Assembly: GCA_020091685.1 (NCBI GenBank)
Contig: CM034600.1
Span: 586,024-650,023 of the forward strand
Direction: 5' to 3'
DNA: 64,000 bases
Source of the DNA: Lutjanus erythropterus
Taxonomy: Eukaryota; Chordata; Actinopteri; Lutjaniformes; Lutjanidae
Below are positions 23,067 through 36,113 of this stretch, piece after piece. How positions within the stretch are numbered: the first letter of the stretch is position 1; each line of letters starts with the position of its first letter. The position numbers were made by a program, and so were the translations under genes. The notes below the pieces were generated by a model. That model was not told the origin of the DNA and made no database searches. It saw only the letters and a list, made by a program, of their open reading frames with translations.

Positions 23067-23895
23067 CCAAACAAAGTCAACCAGTCCAACAGTGTTTGAG
23101 TGTCCCAGACTAAAGCCCAAAGTTTTGGTCTTCCCCTCCACCACTCATCACATTATTCTACCTTCATAGAACACACAATACTATATTATTTCACTTTCCT
23201 GGCATTGCTGTCACTGCTATTTTTGCCATAAAGACCCCTCCCCTCTTCTTTCACCCTGTCTTAAGTGACCAACAAAAGGGAAAAAAAGTAGAGAAAAACA
23301 GGTTCCTCTTCCTCTTTTTCATTTTCAGAATGCACATATTTTGCAAGTATTAACTTTCCGCTCACAGCTGTGAAGGCTTGTGGTGAGCCGGCTGGATGGA
23401 GGAGATAAAGACACAGTCAGTTAAATAACCTGTGATACAGCACTGTAAAGACAATGTGTCCTTTTTGTGTAAATATATAACACATTTTTTAATGGCACCA
23501 TAATCAATAGGCAGAATCAGATGATATTTACTCATTTTCATTCTGTTTTTTCAAAAGCGTGCACTTTTTATTGTGAATCCTGTCCTAATGCTGTTATATT
23601 GATTTCTGCTGTTTCCATCATGTCCCTCTGATGCCATTAGAATCCATTAACTACAGTACTTGGTCAATGGTCAGTGGACGGAATAGCATTTCCCTGCTAT
23701 TCACATGTCTCTGTTAATTAAAATGTGATTGACTGTGCTAGTGTAAGTGTATTATTGTGCTGTTACAGTATGCCAATCTATCAAACAAAATGCCGTGTTG
23801 TTGTGTGATCCTAACAGATCTTTTATTTTTTACACTCAAACTGTGTGAATGCACTACTTCTGATACTGAAATAAATTTCTGTTCTTGCAGCTCTA
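23067..23895 (+). other. Candidate alternative terminal exon of rbbp8nl
   Basis: A very strong acceptor (TTGTTCTTGTCTTACAG, ending 23066) opens a non-repetitive stretch that ends with AATAAA at 23870-23875. Splicing exon 11 (phase 1) straight into it is open for 15 codons. Splicing from the internal GT at 18938 is open for 10. Either would replace the C-terminus. No transcript evidence is available here. Confidence 0.35.
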
Positions 23896-24777
23896 TGATT
23901 CAGCTCTTATATTTCCTACCATAACATAATTACATCAGACATGGCCTTATACACAGAGGCTGAATAATGAACAGTGACTTGGGATGACTGTTCTCGGAAA
24001 TACAAGTAACATCATGCCTGACGTTTTGTTCAAGACATTATGCAAAACAATTGTGGTTTGATGATCAGGGATGTGGAAACCAGTGGAAACCATCAACAGT
24101 TGTCATGAAAAACTGTGGTGTAATATAGCTTTAAAGTTACAGGAAACCCATGGTCAGTGTACTGTAAAAACGTATGTCACTGATGCGTCTAAAGTCTAAA
24201 TAGAATCTAAATTTTATCATCAAGTTGAAATGTTAAGCATTCTGAATGGTGAACAGTGTATGTTGTTGTGTTTTTCTTTTCTTCATCCATGTTTTATAAT
24301 TAAATGCCTGGTAAATGAATAAATCAGTCCTTCAAAATATTTTTACAATTAGTACAAAGGCTGGTAATGGTTCAGTTTCAATGATCGATCATTACTGGTG
24401 TTCTGTCGATATATCAAGATGTAGTAGCCTTTTTCAAAAAGGCAGCATAAATCACCAGAACAGCAGCTGTCTGTGACCCGGCATCAATTTTGCACTTTCT
24501 AAGTTTTGCCGTGTTTTTATAGTGTTTGACTGTTTATTAGGTTTTCTGTTGAACTCCACGTTTGCATGTTACACAGCTAATGGCTACGACCACAAGCTGA
24601 GACAATGTTGGACGAATGTTGTGATATTAAGGGGCAGTCATGAGAAACTGTGTGAACATTACATTTCAACTTTAACTCTTCAGATATGCTGGAAAATATT
24701 TTTTAAAAGATGAAACTCTTCACTATTAACAGGCCAACTTCTTAATGATTATATTTTTTTATTAATTAAATGTAGAC

Positions 24778-24814
24778 ATCAACTCCATCAGATAGAAAAT
24801 CTGATGGAGTTGAT
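24778..24814. repeat. Perfect 16-bp inverted repeat
   Basis: Arms ATCAACTCCATCAGAT and ATCTGATGGAGTTGAT are separated by 5 bases. The same 'TGATGGAGTTGATAAAAT' words occur in other copies of the surrounding dispersed family. Confidence 0.9.
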
Positions 24815-24859
24815 AAAATGTTTGGCAGTCATGTGTATTTTTTCATTCCATATCATAGT

Positions 24860-25110
24860 CATAGTGATCAGCCATTTTATTTTTTAAAGTGTCTCAGAGT
24901 TCTCTTAATGTTAATCAAAATACACATTTTTAAACCATAATTCTTATTTATCTTTCATTTAGAAGGACTGCAGAGTCGACATGTTATGGTTGAGACACAT
25001 CTGATAGAAATATTATTTAATGAATTTGTCAAAAAATTTAAAGTTTACCAGTGTTCCTGATTTTTCTAAAGCAGGAAGTGAGACTGGTCTTTAGGGTATA
25101 GCCTTTTTAT
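24860..25110. mobile_element. Dispersed repeat 'GTCGACATGTTATGGTTGAG', copy 1
   Basis: The block from AGTGTCTCAGAGTTCTCTTAATG through GAGTCGACATGTTATGG to TATTATTTAATGAATTTGTC recurs almost base for base at 34890-35045, in part at 47565-47690, and reversed at 60690-60775. Confidence 0.75.
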
Positions 25111-26399
25111 ACCTGATTAAATTGTGTGACAGAGTTGACAGAAATTAGACACAACTTCAAAGGGCCAAGATTTTCACAAAAATAATAATAATTCAATTAT
25201 TTTAATAGCACATTTCTTACACCCATGTTAGTTTTAGATTTTGAAGGCTTTTAACACATTTTTAAATAGTTTGAAGTTGTGAATTCTTGTCTAGGAAAGG
25301 AGTGTTTTCTGACACTGAATTAAGGAGGAAGTACCAGGGTCCCTTTTTGAGGCCAATAAATTAGCCGTATCAGAGGCATTTCCGATACTGGTATCGGAAC
25401 AACTCTAAAAATAATTCATACAAGGAGGAAATATAACAACAGCAAAAAACTAGGAAATGGTCTCCAAACATGTAAAATAGTAACAAAATGCAGGAAGCAA
25501 AGAAAAGCTCAGTCATGCTAGAACCTGAGCTCCGGTCTCTTTGTTGTCCTCTTCTTTTGAGCGGGTCAGAGAGTGTGTGCAAACTACCTGTCAGTGGATT
25601 TGTCTGTAGTCTGTGTCCGGTAATTCCCAGAAAATAATTAAACTATCAGTCAATCTTGAACCTGCTAAATGAGGAACTCATTTTCCCCTCAAGTTTGAAT
25701 ATAGAGAGCCACAGACGGAGGTCTGTGTGTCAGAGTAAAAGGCTCATTGTGCCTGCACCCCCACCCACCAGACAACGTCAGGTCATCTGCAGCTGTCAAC
25801 AGCTGCTAAACACCAATTCTGTCTCTTTATCCCTCATCCTGGGATTTTTTTTATCTTGTATTATCCTTCACCAATTTCTAAACTACCACATTCCACCTTT
25901 CTCTGTTTTTTTTTTCTCTGATCTAATTCATTTCATTCTTATCCTCGCAGCCCTGCGGCCCCGCCCTGCTTCCCTCCATCACTGCAGCTTGGGTTTCAGA
26001 GTTCTAATCCCGACTCTTGATTAAGGATTATAGATGAAGAGCCGGCAGATTTCTCTCATGTGTTATTGTCGAGCTGCTGTCGTGGCCGTGGGGCTGAACC
26101 GCCCACACCTCCCCTCTGCTGCCTCTACCCAGATGAGGCACTGAACATGATAGCTGTCAAACTCTCATTTGAATACATGTTTGAGTTGTCCTGCACACCA
26201 TGCAAATATGTGCCTCACAGCCATCCACGGCATCCAACCATTGATTCACTCTTTCCTCTATCCATCCACTCCTCCGCCTAACAGCAGGGACATAAATGAG
26301 GTTTCACCATTACTTTTTTTTTTTTACATATTTTGAATTAGACAGGAAGTGTTCAGCACAATCCAGTGGTTTAGTACAACAGTAGATATGATGGCAAAA
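25111..26399. other. Intergenic, no supported gene
   Basis: ORFs of up to 122 codons (25656-26024 plus strand) show no family features. Bases 25980-26290 are less AT-rich and not obviously repetitive; they could be regulatory, but nothing proves it. Confidence 0.5.
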
Positions 26400-26514
26400 A
26401 AGGGGGTTAAAGGAATAGTTCCCCCAAAATAAAAAAAAACATATTTTTCCTCTTACCTGTAGCACTATTTATCCATCTAGATCAGTTTAATGTGAGTTGC
26501 AGAGCTTTGGATAG

Positions 26515-27300
26515 AGATGGGATGTAACTAAGTAGAAATACTTTGTTAATTTTTTCAGGTGCTTGTACTTTTTCTGACAACTTTTTTTACTTTTACTCCC
26601 TTCATTTTAACACAAATATCTGTCTTTTCTACTCCTTACATTTTCAAAATATTTTGAAATTATTTCAAAATTTAAGACAAAAACAATGTAAAAAGATGTA
26701 ACAAGACAAAAATGACGTTAGATGTAACAAGACACAAACATAACAAGGTGAAAATTAAGTAAAAGACATAAGATGAAGGCAATGTAACAATACATTTAAA
26801 GAGAAAAATGTCGTAAAAGATGTAACCAGATGAATATAATGTAACACCACAAAATTATATAACAAGATATAACAAGACAAAAATGACATAATAGATGTAA
26901 TAGACTAACTTTGTAACAAGGTGAATACTGTACAATGTAACAAGACATAACAAGATAAACAACATAACAATACATAACAAAACAAAAATTACATCAAAAA
27001 TGTGCAAGATAAAAATTGCAAAAATGATGTACCAAGATGTAACAAGAACAACACCAACGACATAATGAGAAAAATGACTTAAAGATAAACACTAACAAAA
27101 GATGTAACTGGACATAATAGACAAAAGTGAAGTAAAAGATGTAAGAGGGAGACTTGAGCATGTTGCATAGAATAAATATAAGGTATAAAGTATAAATATA
27201 GGGGTGATTTTTTTACTTTTGCACTGAGGACATTTCAGAGCCTGTACGTTTTCACTTTTACTTGAGTAAAGAAGTTGAATTACTCTTTTTTTCACAATTA
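26515..27300. mobile_element. Composite element with internal array
   Basis: Left arm with 'AACACAAATATCTG' and 'CTACTCCTTACATTTTCAAAA', then about 450 bp of AGATGTAACAAGACAAAAATG-like units, then right arm with ACTTGAGTAAAGAAGTTGAAT. This three-part order matches 39240-39900. Confidence 0.75.
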
Positions 27301-28099
27301 TGTATGTATGTAGGAATGAAGGAAATATTTTCTTTTAGCCATGTCACTGTGCAGAAGGAAGCCCTGCATCTACTCTTGGGCACTGCATTGTGGGGTGTAA
27401 GCTAGGAGCTGGCCCCTAATAGTCGACTAAGCTGTTAGTTGGTGAGAAAGTAATTTATTGTGACCATCACTGCCCACGTATGTCCATGTGTCCTGTCTGT
27501 TGACATGGATGTTAAGCAACATGTCTACTAAAAGGCACCGCTCCGAGTCGAGACGAAGAGTCAAAATGTTCTGACAGTGACAAACATGGCAACGCAGGTG
27601 GACGTTGTAATAATGTTGGAGGTGTTTTGTGAAAATATAAAATATATCACATGTCAATGCAGTATTCTTTTCTCTAACTTCTCTTACAATCCTTTTGGAT
27701 TTTTAAATCGTCTTCGTTGCATCCTATATACACTGCTACTCTGCCCCCAGAAGAAATGAACACAGAGGTTAGAAGGCTCCATCTGTATACGTATCAAATG
27801 TTTAGCATGAATGAGCATTTAATTAACCAAGTTTTCATTTAGCTGTTAGTCAGTCTTCATATAACACACATGATCAAAACAAAGATGAAATATACATGAA
27901 ATATGAACATCAAATATAAATGCTGCTTGTAAAACTATTAAAACAAACAAACAGGTTCAAGGACTTCAACATAGAAGAGGAACATCATTTCTTTGCTGCA
28001 GTCGTGCCGCTTGAGTGAGAGCCTGTGTACCCGCCTCAGGCGTGAGCATGTGGATCAGGTCTGAGAAGCTACAGTTGACATTTAGACTAAAATCATGGT

Positions 28100-28360
28100 G
28101 TAAATGACGTCTTTTGGGGTAAAATTTTAATGTCGCGGCTTATGGACACTTGTATGGAGACATTTTGTGTTTTTTTGTGTTACTTTTTTACATTTTAAAA
28201 CTGGTCACCATTCACTTCAATTGTACTGGATTTGGCTGTTTTCTGCTGACTCTCCAGGAGTGTTTTGTGAACTGGAGATCTTCACCCATCCTCACATCAG
28301 CACAGGGGTGAGTAGATATTGAGTGAAATTTCATTTTTGGGTGAACTATCACTTTAAGAT
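28100..28360. mobile_element. Nonautonomous element ending TGAACTATCACTTTAAG
   Basis: It shares 'AAAACTGGTCACCATTCACTT', 'GTGTTTTGTG' and the terminal 'GGGTGAACTATC.CTTTAAG' with the 7828-8795 block. Confidence 0.65.
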
Positions 28361-29331
28361 TCCTCGCACTATAGATTAATGGGCATTTTAATGACTTGTA
28401 ACTCCCAAAAGTTACTATTTTTCATCCGTTTTGACGATATTCCTACAAGAGGCTGCTGTGGAGCATATAAAAGGTGTTGCTTCTTCTCAGCCTTGTTAAT
28501 TCATCTCTCGCCCTCCCTGTGACTTCTGTAATGAGGGGAAACACAAACATCAGGGACATCACGTTGATTTGGATAAAATATTTTGAATGTGCATGAAAGT
28601 TCGCCAGGGTGAATGATTTTGTCAAGCAAGCAACACGTGGCTGACACACAGAGCAGGTTCAGACAGCCTCGTTTAGGAAAACTGAACCAATCAGCTGTTT
28701 GCTTGCTCCCTCCTTCACATCACCTCCAGTTTAGGAAGTGATGTGAGCTTTGACAGCTGTGGTCTTTGGTATCGCTATGGCAACAAGTTGGGTAGTGGAT
28801 GAATTTTGAAAGCCAGTGTTAACACACACCTGCTGTCCAGTCACAAAACAGTATTCACCCAGACCATGATATAAGAGGGAAAATATGTTTTTAATTTCGG
28901 GGTGAGCTGTCCCTTTGATTCTGACCTCCAGACTTTCATCTTAATCTGTAAGACCATATAGAGTGTTTAACATATATACAGTTTAGTAACTTTAACATCC
29001 ACATCTTTTCTCTAGAGCTGCAACGATCAATCAATTATTAGTTCATTTTTGATCATCAATGAATTGGTTTGAATAATTTTTTAAAGAAAATTCTCTGATT
29101 TCAGCTTCTTCAGTGTGAATATTTTATGGTTTCTTCTCTCCTCTCTGACAGTGATTATTTTTGAGTTGTGGAAATTTGAGGTCATTCTGGGCTTTAGGGA
29201 ACACTGATAGACATTTTTTTTCCACAATTTTCTAACATTTTACAGACCAAACAAGTGATTATTGAAGAAAAAAATTGACAGCGAAACGAGTCGCTATTAA
29301 TGCATGCCATCACAGGATGAGTGAAGCAGCT

Positions 29332-29357
29332 AAAAAAAAAAAAAAAAAAAAAAAAAG
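29332..29357. repeat. (A)n homopolymer
   Basis: A run of 26 A just upstream of the candidate hck first exon. Confidence 0.95.
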
Positions 29358-29379
29358 CGACAGCGGCTATTTGCAGCAG

Positions 29380-29642
29380 TGAAACTAACAGTCTGCGCTC
29401 TGTGCGCTGGTTCCTCTTTTCAGCTGCTCGGTCAGATGCTCTCTGCTCAAACTTCCTCCTCTGAGTCCAGTCCGCTGCGCTCCGCCGCCCCGTCCGCATC
29501 TCCACACGAAGCCCGCAAACAGGCGCCTGAACAGGGATGGAAGCTACGTCAAAGACATGAGGAATATTCTCCAGACGACCAGCTGAACCCAGACGATCAC
29601 ACACAGCACCAGTACAGAGTCAGAGTGATTGGTTGAAGCGCG
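29380..29642 (+). promoter_or_regulatory. Candidate promoter and noncoding exon 1 of hck
   Basis: This is the most CpG-dense stretch in the intergenic region (CGCTCCGCCGCCCCGTCCGC) and ends in a near-consensus donor (GCGCG|GTAAGTG). The first hck coding exon has only 8 bases before its ATG after a good acceptor, so an upstream noncoding exon must exist, and this is the best candidate I see. The TSS is unknown and the 18.7-kb intron is inferred. Confidence 0.4.
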
Positions 29643-29659
29643 GTAAGTGTCCGCTACAT

Positions 29660-29660
29660 C

Positions 29661-29698
<38 letters not shown>

Positions 29699-30017
29699 AG
29701 GGGAGGGAGGAAGAAATAATAGACTCTAAAGTTTATCTCTGACACGTTTAGGGAGGAAAACGAAAGTTCAGCTTTAATCATGAACAAATGGTGAAATAAA
29801 TAGAGTTTTACAGCAGGATGCTCAGTGGCAAAAAGAGGAACTTGGAGGTGTTCGAGTTGAAACAACCACCGCCTACAGAAGTGAGCTGCTGTGTGAAAGC
29901 TGTCAAAAGTGATCTGAAGAATCAGACTGTAACTGCTTATGAATAACACTACACTGCTCAGTTTTTATTGTATTATACGAAGTGAGGAGTCTCAAGTATT
30001 TCCTTATCTTTGTTCAA

Positions 30018-30076
<59 letters not shown>
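29660..30076. repeat. (TG)n, then (GT)n(AG)n microsatellites
   Basis: TG units at 29660-29690, and GT followed by AG units at 30019-30076. Confidence 0.95.
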
Positions 30077-30081
<5 letters not shown>

Positions 30082-30296
30082 CAGAGTTATTTTTAGACTG
30101 TCCATTTAGACTTAACCAGAAACCAGAACGCAGACTAGTTTCTGTTCTGTGTGTGTGTTCAGTGTCTGTACACCGACTTTCATTTTAGCTTTAAAATCAT
30201 TGACAGCCCCCACAGTGTTGTGCAACACATATACAATAATCAAGTCCTGTACTTGAAGGACCGGCCTGAAGGAGTCCTGCATTTAGAGACCTGCAC

Positions 30297-30965
30297 ACAG
30301 TGGTGGGAAGAGTACTGACAATCTGTACTCAAGTACCATCACATTACTAAAATATTACTCAGTTACAAGTACTGGTGTTAGGAATATACTTAAGTAAAAG
30401 TGCAAAGTATTTGTTGCAAAAACTACTCAGAGTATTAGTTACTTTTAACAGCTGATGTCACAGTCACCTCACCAAACTAAGGTTGCAAATTCTGAGCACT
30501 GTCTAAACCGATAGTTGAAATGGATTATTAATCATTAATCATTTTTAAGATACAAAACACATTTTCATTTTCTTTTTTTTTTCTCTTTCTTCTTTTTTGT
30601 GGTCAAGTTTGAGTTTCCTTATTTAACAGTCTGCTTCATCAAATGAGGTGCAATTACTGCTGTGTCTATTGATTAAATAACCATGAATACAGAAATGAAT
30701 CCTTAACCCTGATGAATCCTTAATCATTAACATCCTCAGTCCAAATTCTGCATTTTGGTTTGTTCTCTGTTTGTATGTCATTGTTTTCATTGGTCTGTTT
30801 GTGATCAGATAATGTTATTGGCTTCTAAAATACAGACAAAAGGTTTTAATATTAATTCAAATTGTACTCAGTATTCAAGTTTGATTTCAAAAGTAACTAA
30901 TTAGATTTTAAAAACCACTTTTTTACAGTAATTTGAGTATTCTTAATTAGTTACTTCCACCCCTG
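30297..30965. mobile_element. ACTT-rich nonautonomous element, uninterrupted copy
   Basis: It starts at 'GTGGTGGGAAGAGTACTGAC', passes 'CTTAATCATTAACATCCTCA', and ends at 'TAATTAGTTACTTCCACCCC'. It serves as the reference for the split copy at 7685-9245. Related shorter pieces lie at 31000-31080 and 32150-32300. Confidence 0.65.
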
Positions 30966-31559
30966 TCTACCCAGGCTTGGGGAGTAACTGATTACTTGTA
31001 ACAGCATTACATAAACTGGATACAAAAAAGTGCCCAATTACAGTTACAGATACAAAAAAATACATTTAGTAAAAATGGGGATTATTAGGATTACAATTTT
31101 AAAATAAAGAATGATATACTATCATGCACAGTGCACACACACAGCTCCAATTCATTATCATAACCTTTACGATGACATTGGCTGTAAAAGTGTCTTTATA
31201 CACATATATTTTTCCCTATTTCTGTTTTTTTTTTTTTTATAGTCAATTATTGAAAATACCAGTGAAGATGACTGTTTCAGTGCCCTTATATGAGTTTGCA
31301 CAATGACGGTTATTGTTAAACTGTAAAATATCCTGCCTCTATAACATATCTGATATCGATATGAGAATTGTTTTATGTCCCTCCCCAATATTGGTATCAT
31401 CATCAGCCCCAAAATCATAAAACTATTTTCTTCCTGAAGTTGAATCTACCGAAACTACCGGAACTACTTTAGAATCTACCTGAATTTTTTTTCTTCCTAC
31501 TCGAAAAGAAAGTAGTTCCTACATGAAACTGCTCACAACCAGGTGTGTGGATTATTTAG

Positions 31560-31790
31560 ACTCTAAATAATGCTCTAAATTTTAGAGCAATGGGGTCGTG
31601 ATTTTTGAAAAGAGACACTGGTTTTAATTTTTTATAATGCATTTTTTGGGTACTTTGTGCACCACAAGCCAAGTGCCATTTAGTCCATTATACTGGAGAG
31701 AAGACAGACATCTCTATGGTTGATATCTCTAAAACTCTGAGGGAAAATATGTGTTTTTGATTTGGGGGTAAACTGTCCCTTAAAAGTTCT
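31560..31790. repeat. Dispersed repeat ending near 'AAACTGTCCCTTAAAAG'
   Basis: 'GAGGGAAAATATGTGTTTTTGATTTGGGG' resembles 28876-28906 and, reversed, the 26404-26530 stretch. Confidence 0.5.
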
Positions 31791-33239
31791 TGAAGTATAG
31801 TATATAGTATATAGTATATAGTATAGTTCAGTAAAATGTTCTGGGTCAGTGTTTTAGTCTTTCATCTTTGTTTTTGGATTAATACAGTTGCATTAATGTG
31901 TATGTTGCATTTTACTGCTGTACATGTTGAGGTCATTTGAACTACTTTATATACCCTTGGCTAGTTTAATCTACAGCAGTGCATCATGGTCTGAAAGATC
32001 ATCATATCTTTATAGTGTCGCTGTCGACAATTCATTCTCTAGCTGATCCCATAGGAAATCCTTCAGTTTATTAATAACAAATCAGTGGACAGGAAGGGTA
32101 TGACAAATCATAACCCACAAAGTAACTAGTTACTTAAGCTGTCAGACAGAGGTAGTGGAGTAAAAAGTACAATACCTCCATCCAAAATATAATGGACTTG
32201 AAATATAAAGTTACATAACATGAAAATACTTAAAATAAAGTGAAATACAAGTACCCTAAATTTGTACTTAAGTACAGTACTTGAGTAAATATACTTAGTT
32301 TACACAACTGCAAATACACTGTCAAATATTGTACATTGTCTCCCAGGAAAATCAGGTTGTTGTTCTACTCAAGACTGTAGAGGAAAAAGCTGCTGCCCAC
32401 CTTTCATTCCCTGCTATTTCATTTTCTTCTCCACGACCATCCGGTGACCCCCAAAAATCATCTCACAACCCTTCTGAGGGTCCCGACCCCTAGGTTTAGA
32501 ACCACTGCCTTTGAGAGTATTGCTTTAATCCCAGGGAATCTTACCAAGAACCTCTGTGTGACGAAAACATTAGCATGTTGTGTAGATTGCAGAAATGCCA
32601 GTATTACTTCATTCTGGGGACCATTGTTTAATTCCCCCTCTTGAGCTGCAGCAGGCAGCCTGTTACAGAGACATAAAGGGTTACTGCAACCAAAAACTTT
32701 AACATGACACAACATTCATGGCTGGTTGCTGAAGGATTTCTTGCTTTGATGGAGATACTGAATTTGAATTTCCTTCATGACAGAACAAAACGCAACAAGA
32801 ATAATAAGGGTTATGATCCAGTATTTACAATCAATATTATATAGACTATAAACACAATCATTATCAATTCATCTGTCATTGATCAAATTCTTACTCGATA
32901 ACTTGTTTTGTCCATAAAATGTCAAACATGACAACATCCTGAGAAACCAAATAGAAAAAAACTGAAAATATTCACATTTAAGAAACCAGAATGAGACAAT
33001 TTTGACTTTTTTTTCTTAAAAAATTACTCAATTATCAAACTTGTTTGCAGTAAATTTAATAATTGATTAATAATCAATTATTAGATAAATCGCTGCAACG
33101 CTTAACAAAATATGAACACCATTTAAGTTGATGTATCTTGCAGTGGGCTGTAATGATTTTCATGATTGAGTCTGATCTGTTGAATTTCAATTAATGGTTT
33201 GATATAGAAAATAAAACAGTGAGTGCAGTTTATGTGTGC

Positions 33240-33575
33240 ATCCTGGTTCGGGTACGTGAGTATCCTGGTTACCATTACCATCAGGTTTGTTAGGTATCCT
33301 GGTTACAATCAAGTTTATTGAGTATCCTGGTTACAATCAAGTTTATTGAGTATCCTGGTTACAATCAAGTTTATTGAGTATCCTGGTTACAATCAAGTTT
33401 ATTGAGTATCCTGGTTACAATCAAGTTTATTGAGTATCCTAGTTACAATCAAGTTTATTGAGTATCCTAGTTACAGTTGGGTTTGTTGGGTATCCTGGTT
33501 ATGATCGGGTTTGTTTAGTATCCTGAGTATGATCAGGATTCTTTAGTATCCTGGGTATAATCGGGTTTTTGAAGC
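33240..33575. repeat. 28-bp minisatellite
   Basis: About twelve units begin with GTATCCTGGTTACAATCAAG and continue TTTATTGA. The central units (about 33293-33470) are almost identical and the edge units are diverged. Confidence 0.95.
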
Positions 33576-34849
33576 TTCACACATGTAAACATCCCATCTT
33601 GGCTTCTGAACATTGTCTGTCACTATGAAACAGAGTGGTTGAGATGATGAAGGATCAAGCTAGAGCTGCACAGGATACTCGTATGTATATAAGAAAATTT
33701 CCAAGGGCCCAAGGTGACATTTAATATCCAAACCTCAAACATTCAGTTCACTCCACAATGATGTACAAGAAGGAAAAGCAGCAAAACCTCATATTTTGAG
33801 AAGGTAGAACCAACATAATCAAGATTGAAATACCTTTATAACATTCAAGGTACCCTGTACCTCGCAAAATAGTTACTGATTAATTTTCAGTCAGTCAGTT
33901 CACTGTGTCAGCTTTGATCTTACCTGAAAAATATTATACAGATCTCATTCAGCCCACACTGTTATATAAATGCTGTTGCCTCTGTGCAAAGTCCTGTTTG
34001 ACATTCCTGCACATACAGTACCAGACTGTATATCAGCTATCCCCAAACTTCACAACGCCACAGAACAATGTGAAGTCTGAAAATCCTCTGCGGCTCACCA
34101 AAACCTTTTATAACAAATCTGATCAAGGCGTGAGACTTATCTTATCAATGATCACAGTGTTAATGTGGTCACACAGGATGGCTTTGTTTTATTTGTTCTG
34201 ATCACTTACAAAAAATATATAAAGAGAGTCGGTTATAATCGAGGAATGGTTATAACTTTATATGTAAATTAAATTACACAATCACTGGATGTTAATGAAT
34301 AAAATCAAATATCATGATATTTCATTATTGAAACAATAATGTAGGCATAACTATTGATTATTTCACAAAATATTGACACAATCAGATGATCAGTAATGTG
34401 GTTATAATAACTAAGTGGGAAAAGGCGAATAATAGAGTAGCTAGAACAGTCTGATAAGTTCAGAACAGACAGACAGATATATCAGTCAGCCGATATTATA
34501 GACCTGATATTGATGTAGCACAGCTTTGTTGGTCTATATGAGTATCTGTGTATACTGTTGTCAGATATTTTTGTACAGAACATAAAGCAGATTGTTTTCA
34601 TTCTCTTGCATTTTTCTAGTTTAGAGGCAGCATTTTATGTATATTTCATCAATTCAAGTGGTGTTTTTTATTCTTTTTTGTTTGTTTAAAAAAAAAAACA
34701 GTGTCAGCACTCTGATGTCATTTTGAATTTTATATATGTAAATAAAAACTATTAGCTGATATCAAAATGTTATTATGTCCAATTATGTTATTCCCTAATA
34801 TTGGCTAATATTGGCCCCAAGATCCAGTATCTGTCAGGTTGTAAAAATG

Positions 34850-35110
34850 ACATCACTTTCCTGTAACGCAGTCATAGTCAGCAGCCATTTTATTTTTTAA
34901 AGTGTCTCGGAGTTCTCTTAATGTTAATCAAAATACACATTTTTAAAACATAATTCTTATTTATCTTTCATTTAGAAGGACTACAGAGTCGACATGTTAT
35001 GGTTGAGACACATCTGATAGAAATATTATTTAATGAATTTGTCTAAAATCAAGTTTTTGTAAAAATCTAATGGAGTTGATCAAAATCTGGGACACAACTT
35101 AAAAGGGTCA
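34850..35110. mobile_element. Dispersed repeat 'GTCGACATGTTATGGTTGAG', copy 2
   Basis: Near-identical to 24870-25030 over about 150 bp, including the preceding CAGCCATTTTATTTTTTAAAG. Confidence 0.75.
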
Positions 35111-35410
35111 ACATTTTAGTAGCAGTAGTTTCTGGCAAAGAGCAAGTTTAGAAATTAAGAATGATTTAAGCAAACCTAAACATTTTAGAAATTACACATT
35201 TCATATATATTAATACTTAAAGAATAAATTTACACTAACAAATTAGAATTAGAGTTTTGGTTTGTTTTTTGTTTTTCTTGGTAGGCCATAGAGACACAGC
35301 GCACTTAAGCCCCACCCACACCGGAGTGGAAAACTATCCATGTCTCTTCATTGTCTTGTATTATGTAACGGCGTCTCTTGTCACTTTACATCTGCTAGCA
35401 AACAACAGAA

Positions 35411-35556
35411 ACATGTTTAAAAGCTGCTGTGTGTTGAGATGCACTACAAATAAGTTAAAGAACCCAGAGGTAAGTTTTTATAAGTTGCAGAAAAGAAAAA
35501 GCAAGTCTTTTTGCGAAGACAAAAGAGGATACAGATGTGAGGCGTCAGCAGGCTAA
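35411..35556 (+). pseudogene. THAP-like zinc-finger remnant
   Basis: The reading MFKSCCVLRCTTNKLKNPEV then SFYKLQKRKSKSF matches the beginning of a THAP domain (C-x4-C, N, PEVSFYKLxK). The frame stops about 48 codons from the Met, before the Trp, AVPTIF and second Cys/His parts. An internal GAG|GTAAGT could be a donor. Most likely a stranded exon of a THAP-type transposase or host THAP gene. Confidence 0.4.
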
Positions 35557-36065
35557 ATGAGGAAACTGTGGGATCCTGACCCTCAGTAACATTCTGCCTA
35601 GATCACAGCTGCTAATTTGACCAGACAAACCTTTTTATAGCCTAACTTGTGATAAAATAAAGGCCTGGTTTTGATCTTTGTGAGGTTATATGATAATCTT
35701 ACCTGGTGATGCGATCAAATAGTTGTTCAAATTAAACTGTTTCACCTCTGGAAATTCAGTGGGATCATTTCTCACAGAAAAAGAAGATAAGGAGGTTTTC
35801 AGTTTAACCTTTCCTCTCTGGAAAACACAGGGCGCTACAATAATCCATTGACATACTTAAATCTAACACTTTTAGCTGCTACAGTCAGTTTGTTAGCATT
35901 GTGCTCTGTCTATGTTTTGTCTCAATTCTCAAGAATTAATGTAATATATTAGTCATAAATCATATATTTTGGATTTTGCAGCAGCTCAGATTCAGTCCAA
36001 CAGGACTTTAAAGCAGTCATGTCATATAGTACATATATGTAGGACAAAGTAAAGACACCTGAGCA

Positions 36066-36113
36066 TTTCTTTCTTTCTTCCTTCCTTCCTTCCTTCCTTC
36101 CTTCCCTCCCTCC
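36066..36113. repeat. (TTCC)n / (TTTC)n microsatellite
   Basis: Pyrimidine tetranucleotide repeat. Confidence 0.95.

Noticed and set aside
29194-29604. 136-codon minus-strand ORF over the candidate hck promoter
   Set aside because: It includes a poly-Phe run from the A homopolymer and Arg-rich sequence from CpG-rich DNA; no family resemblance.
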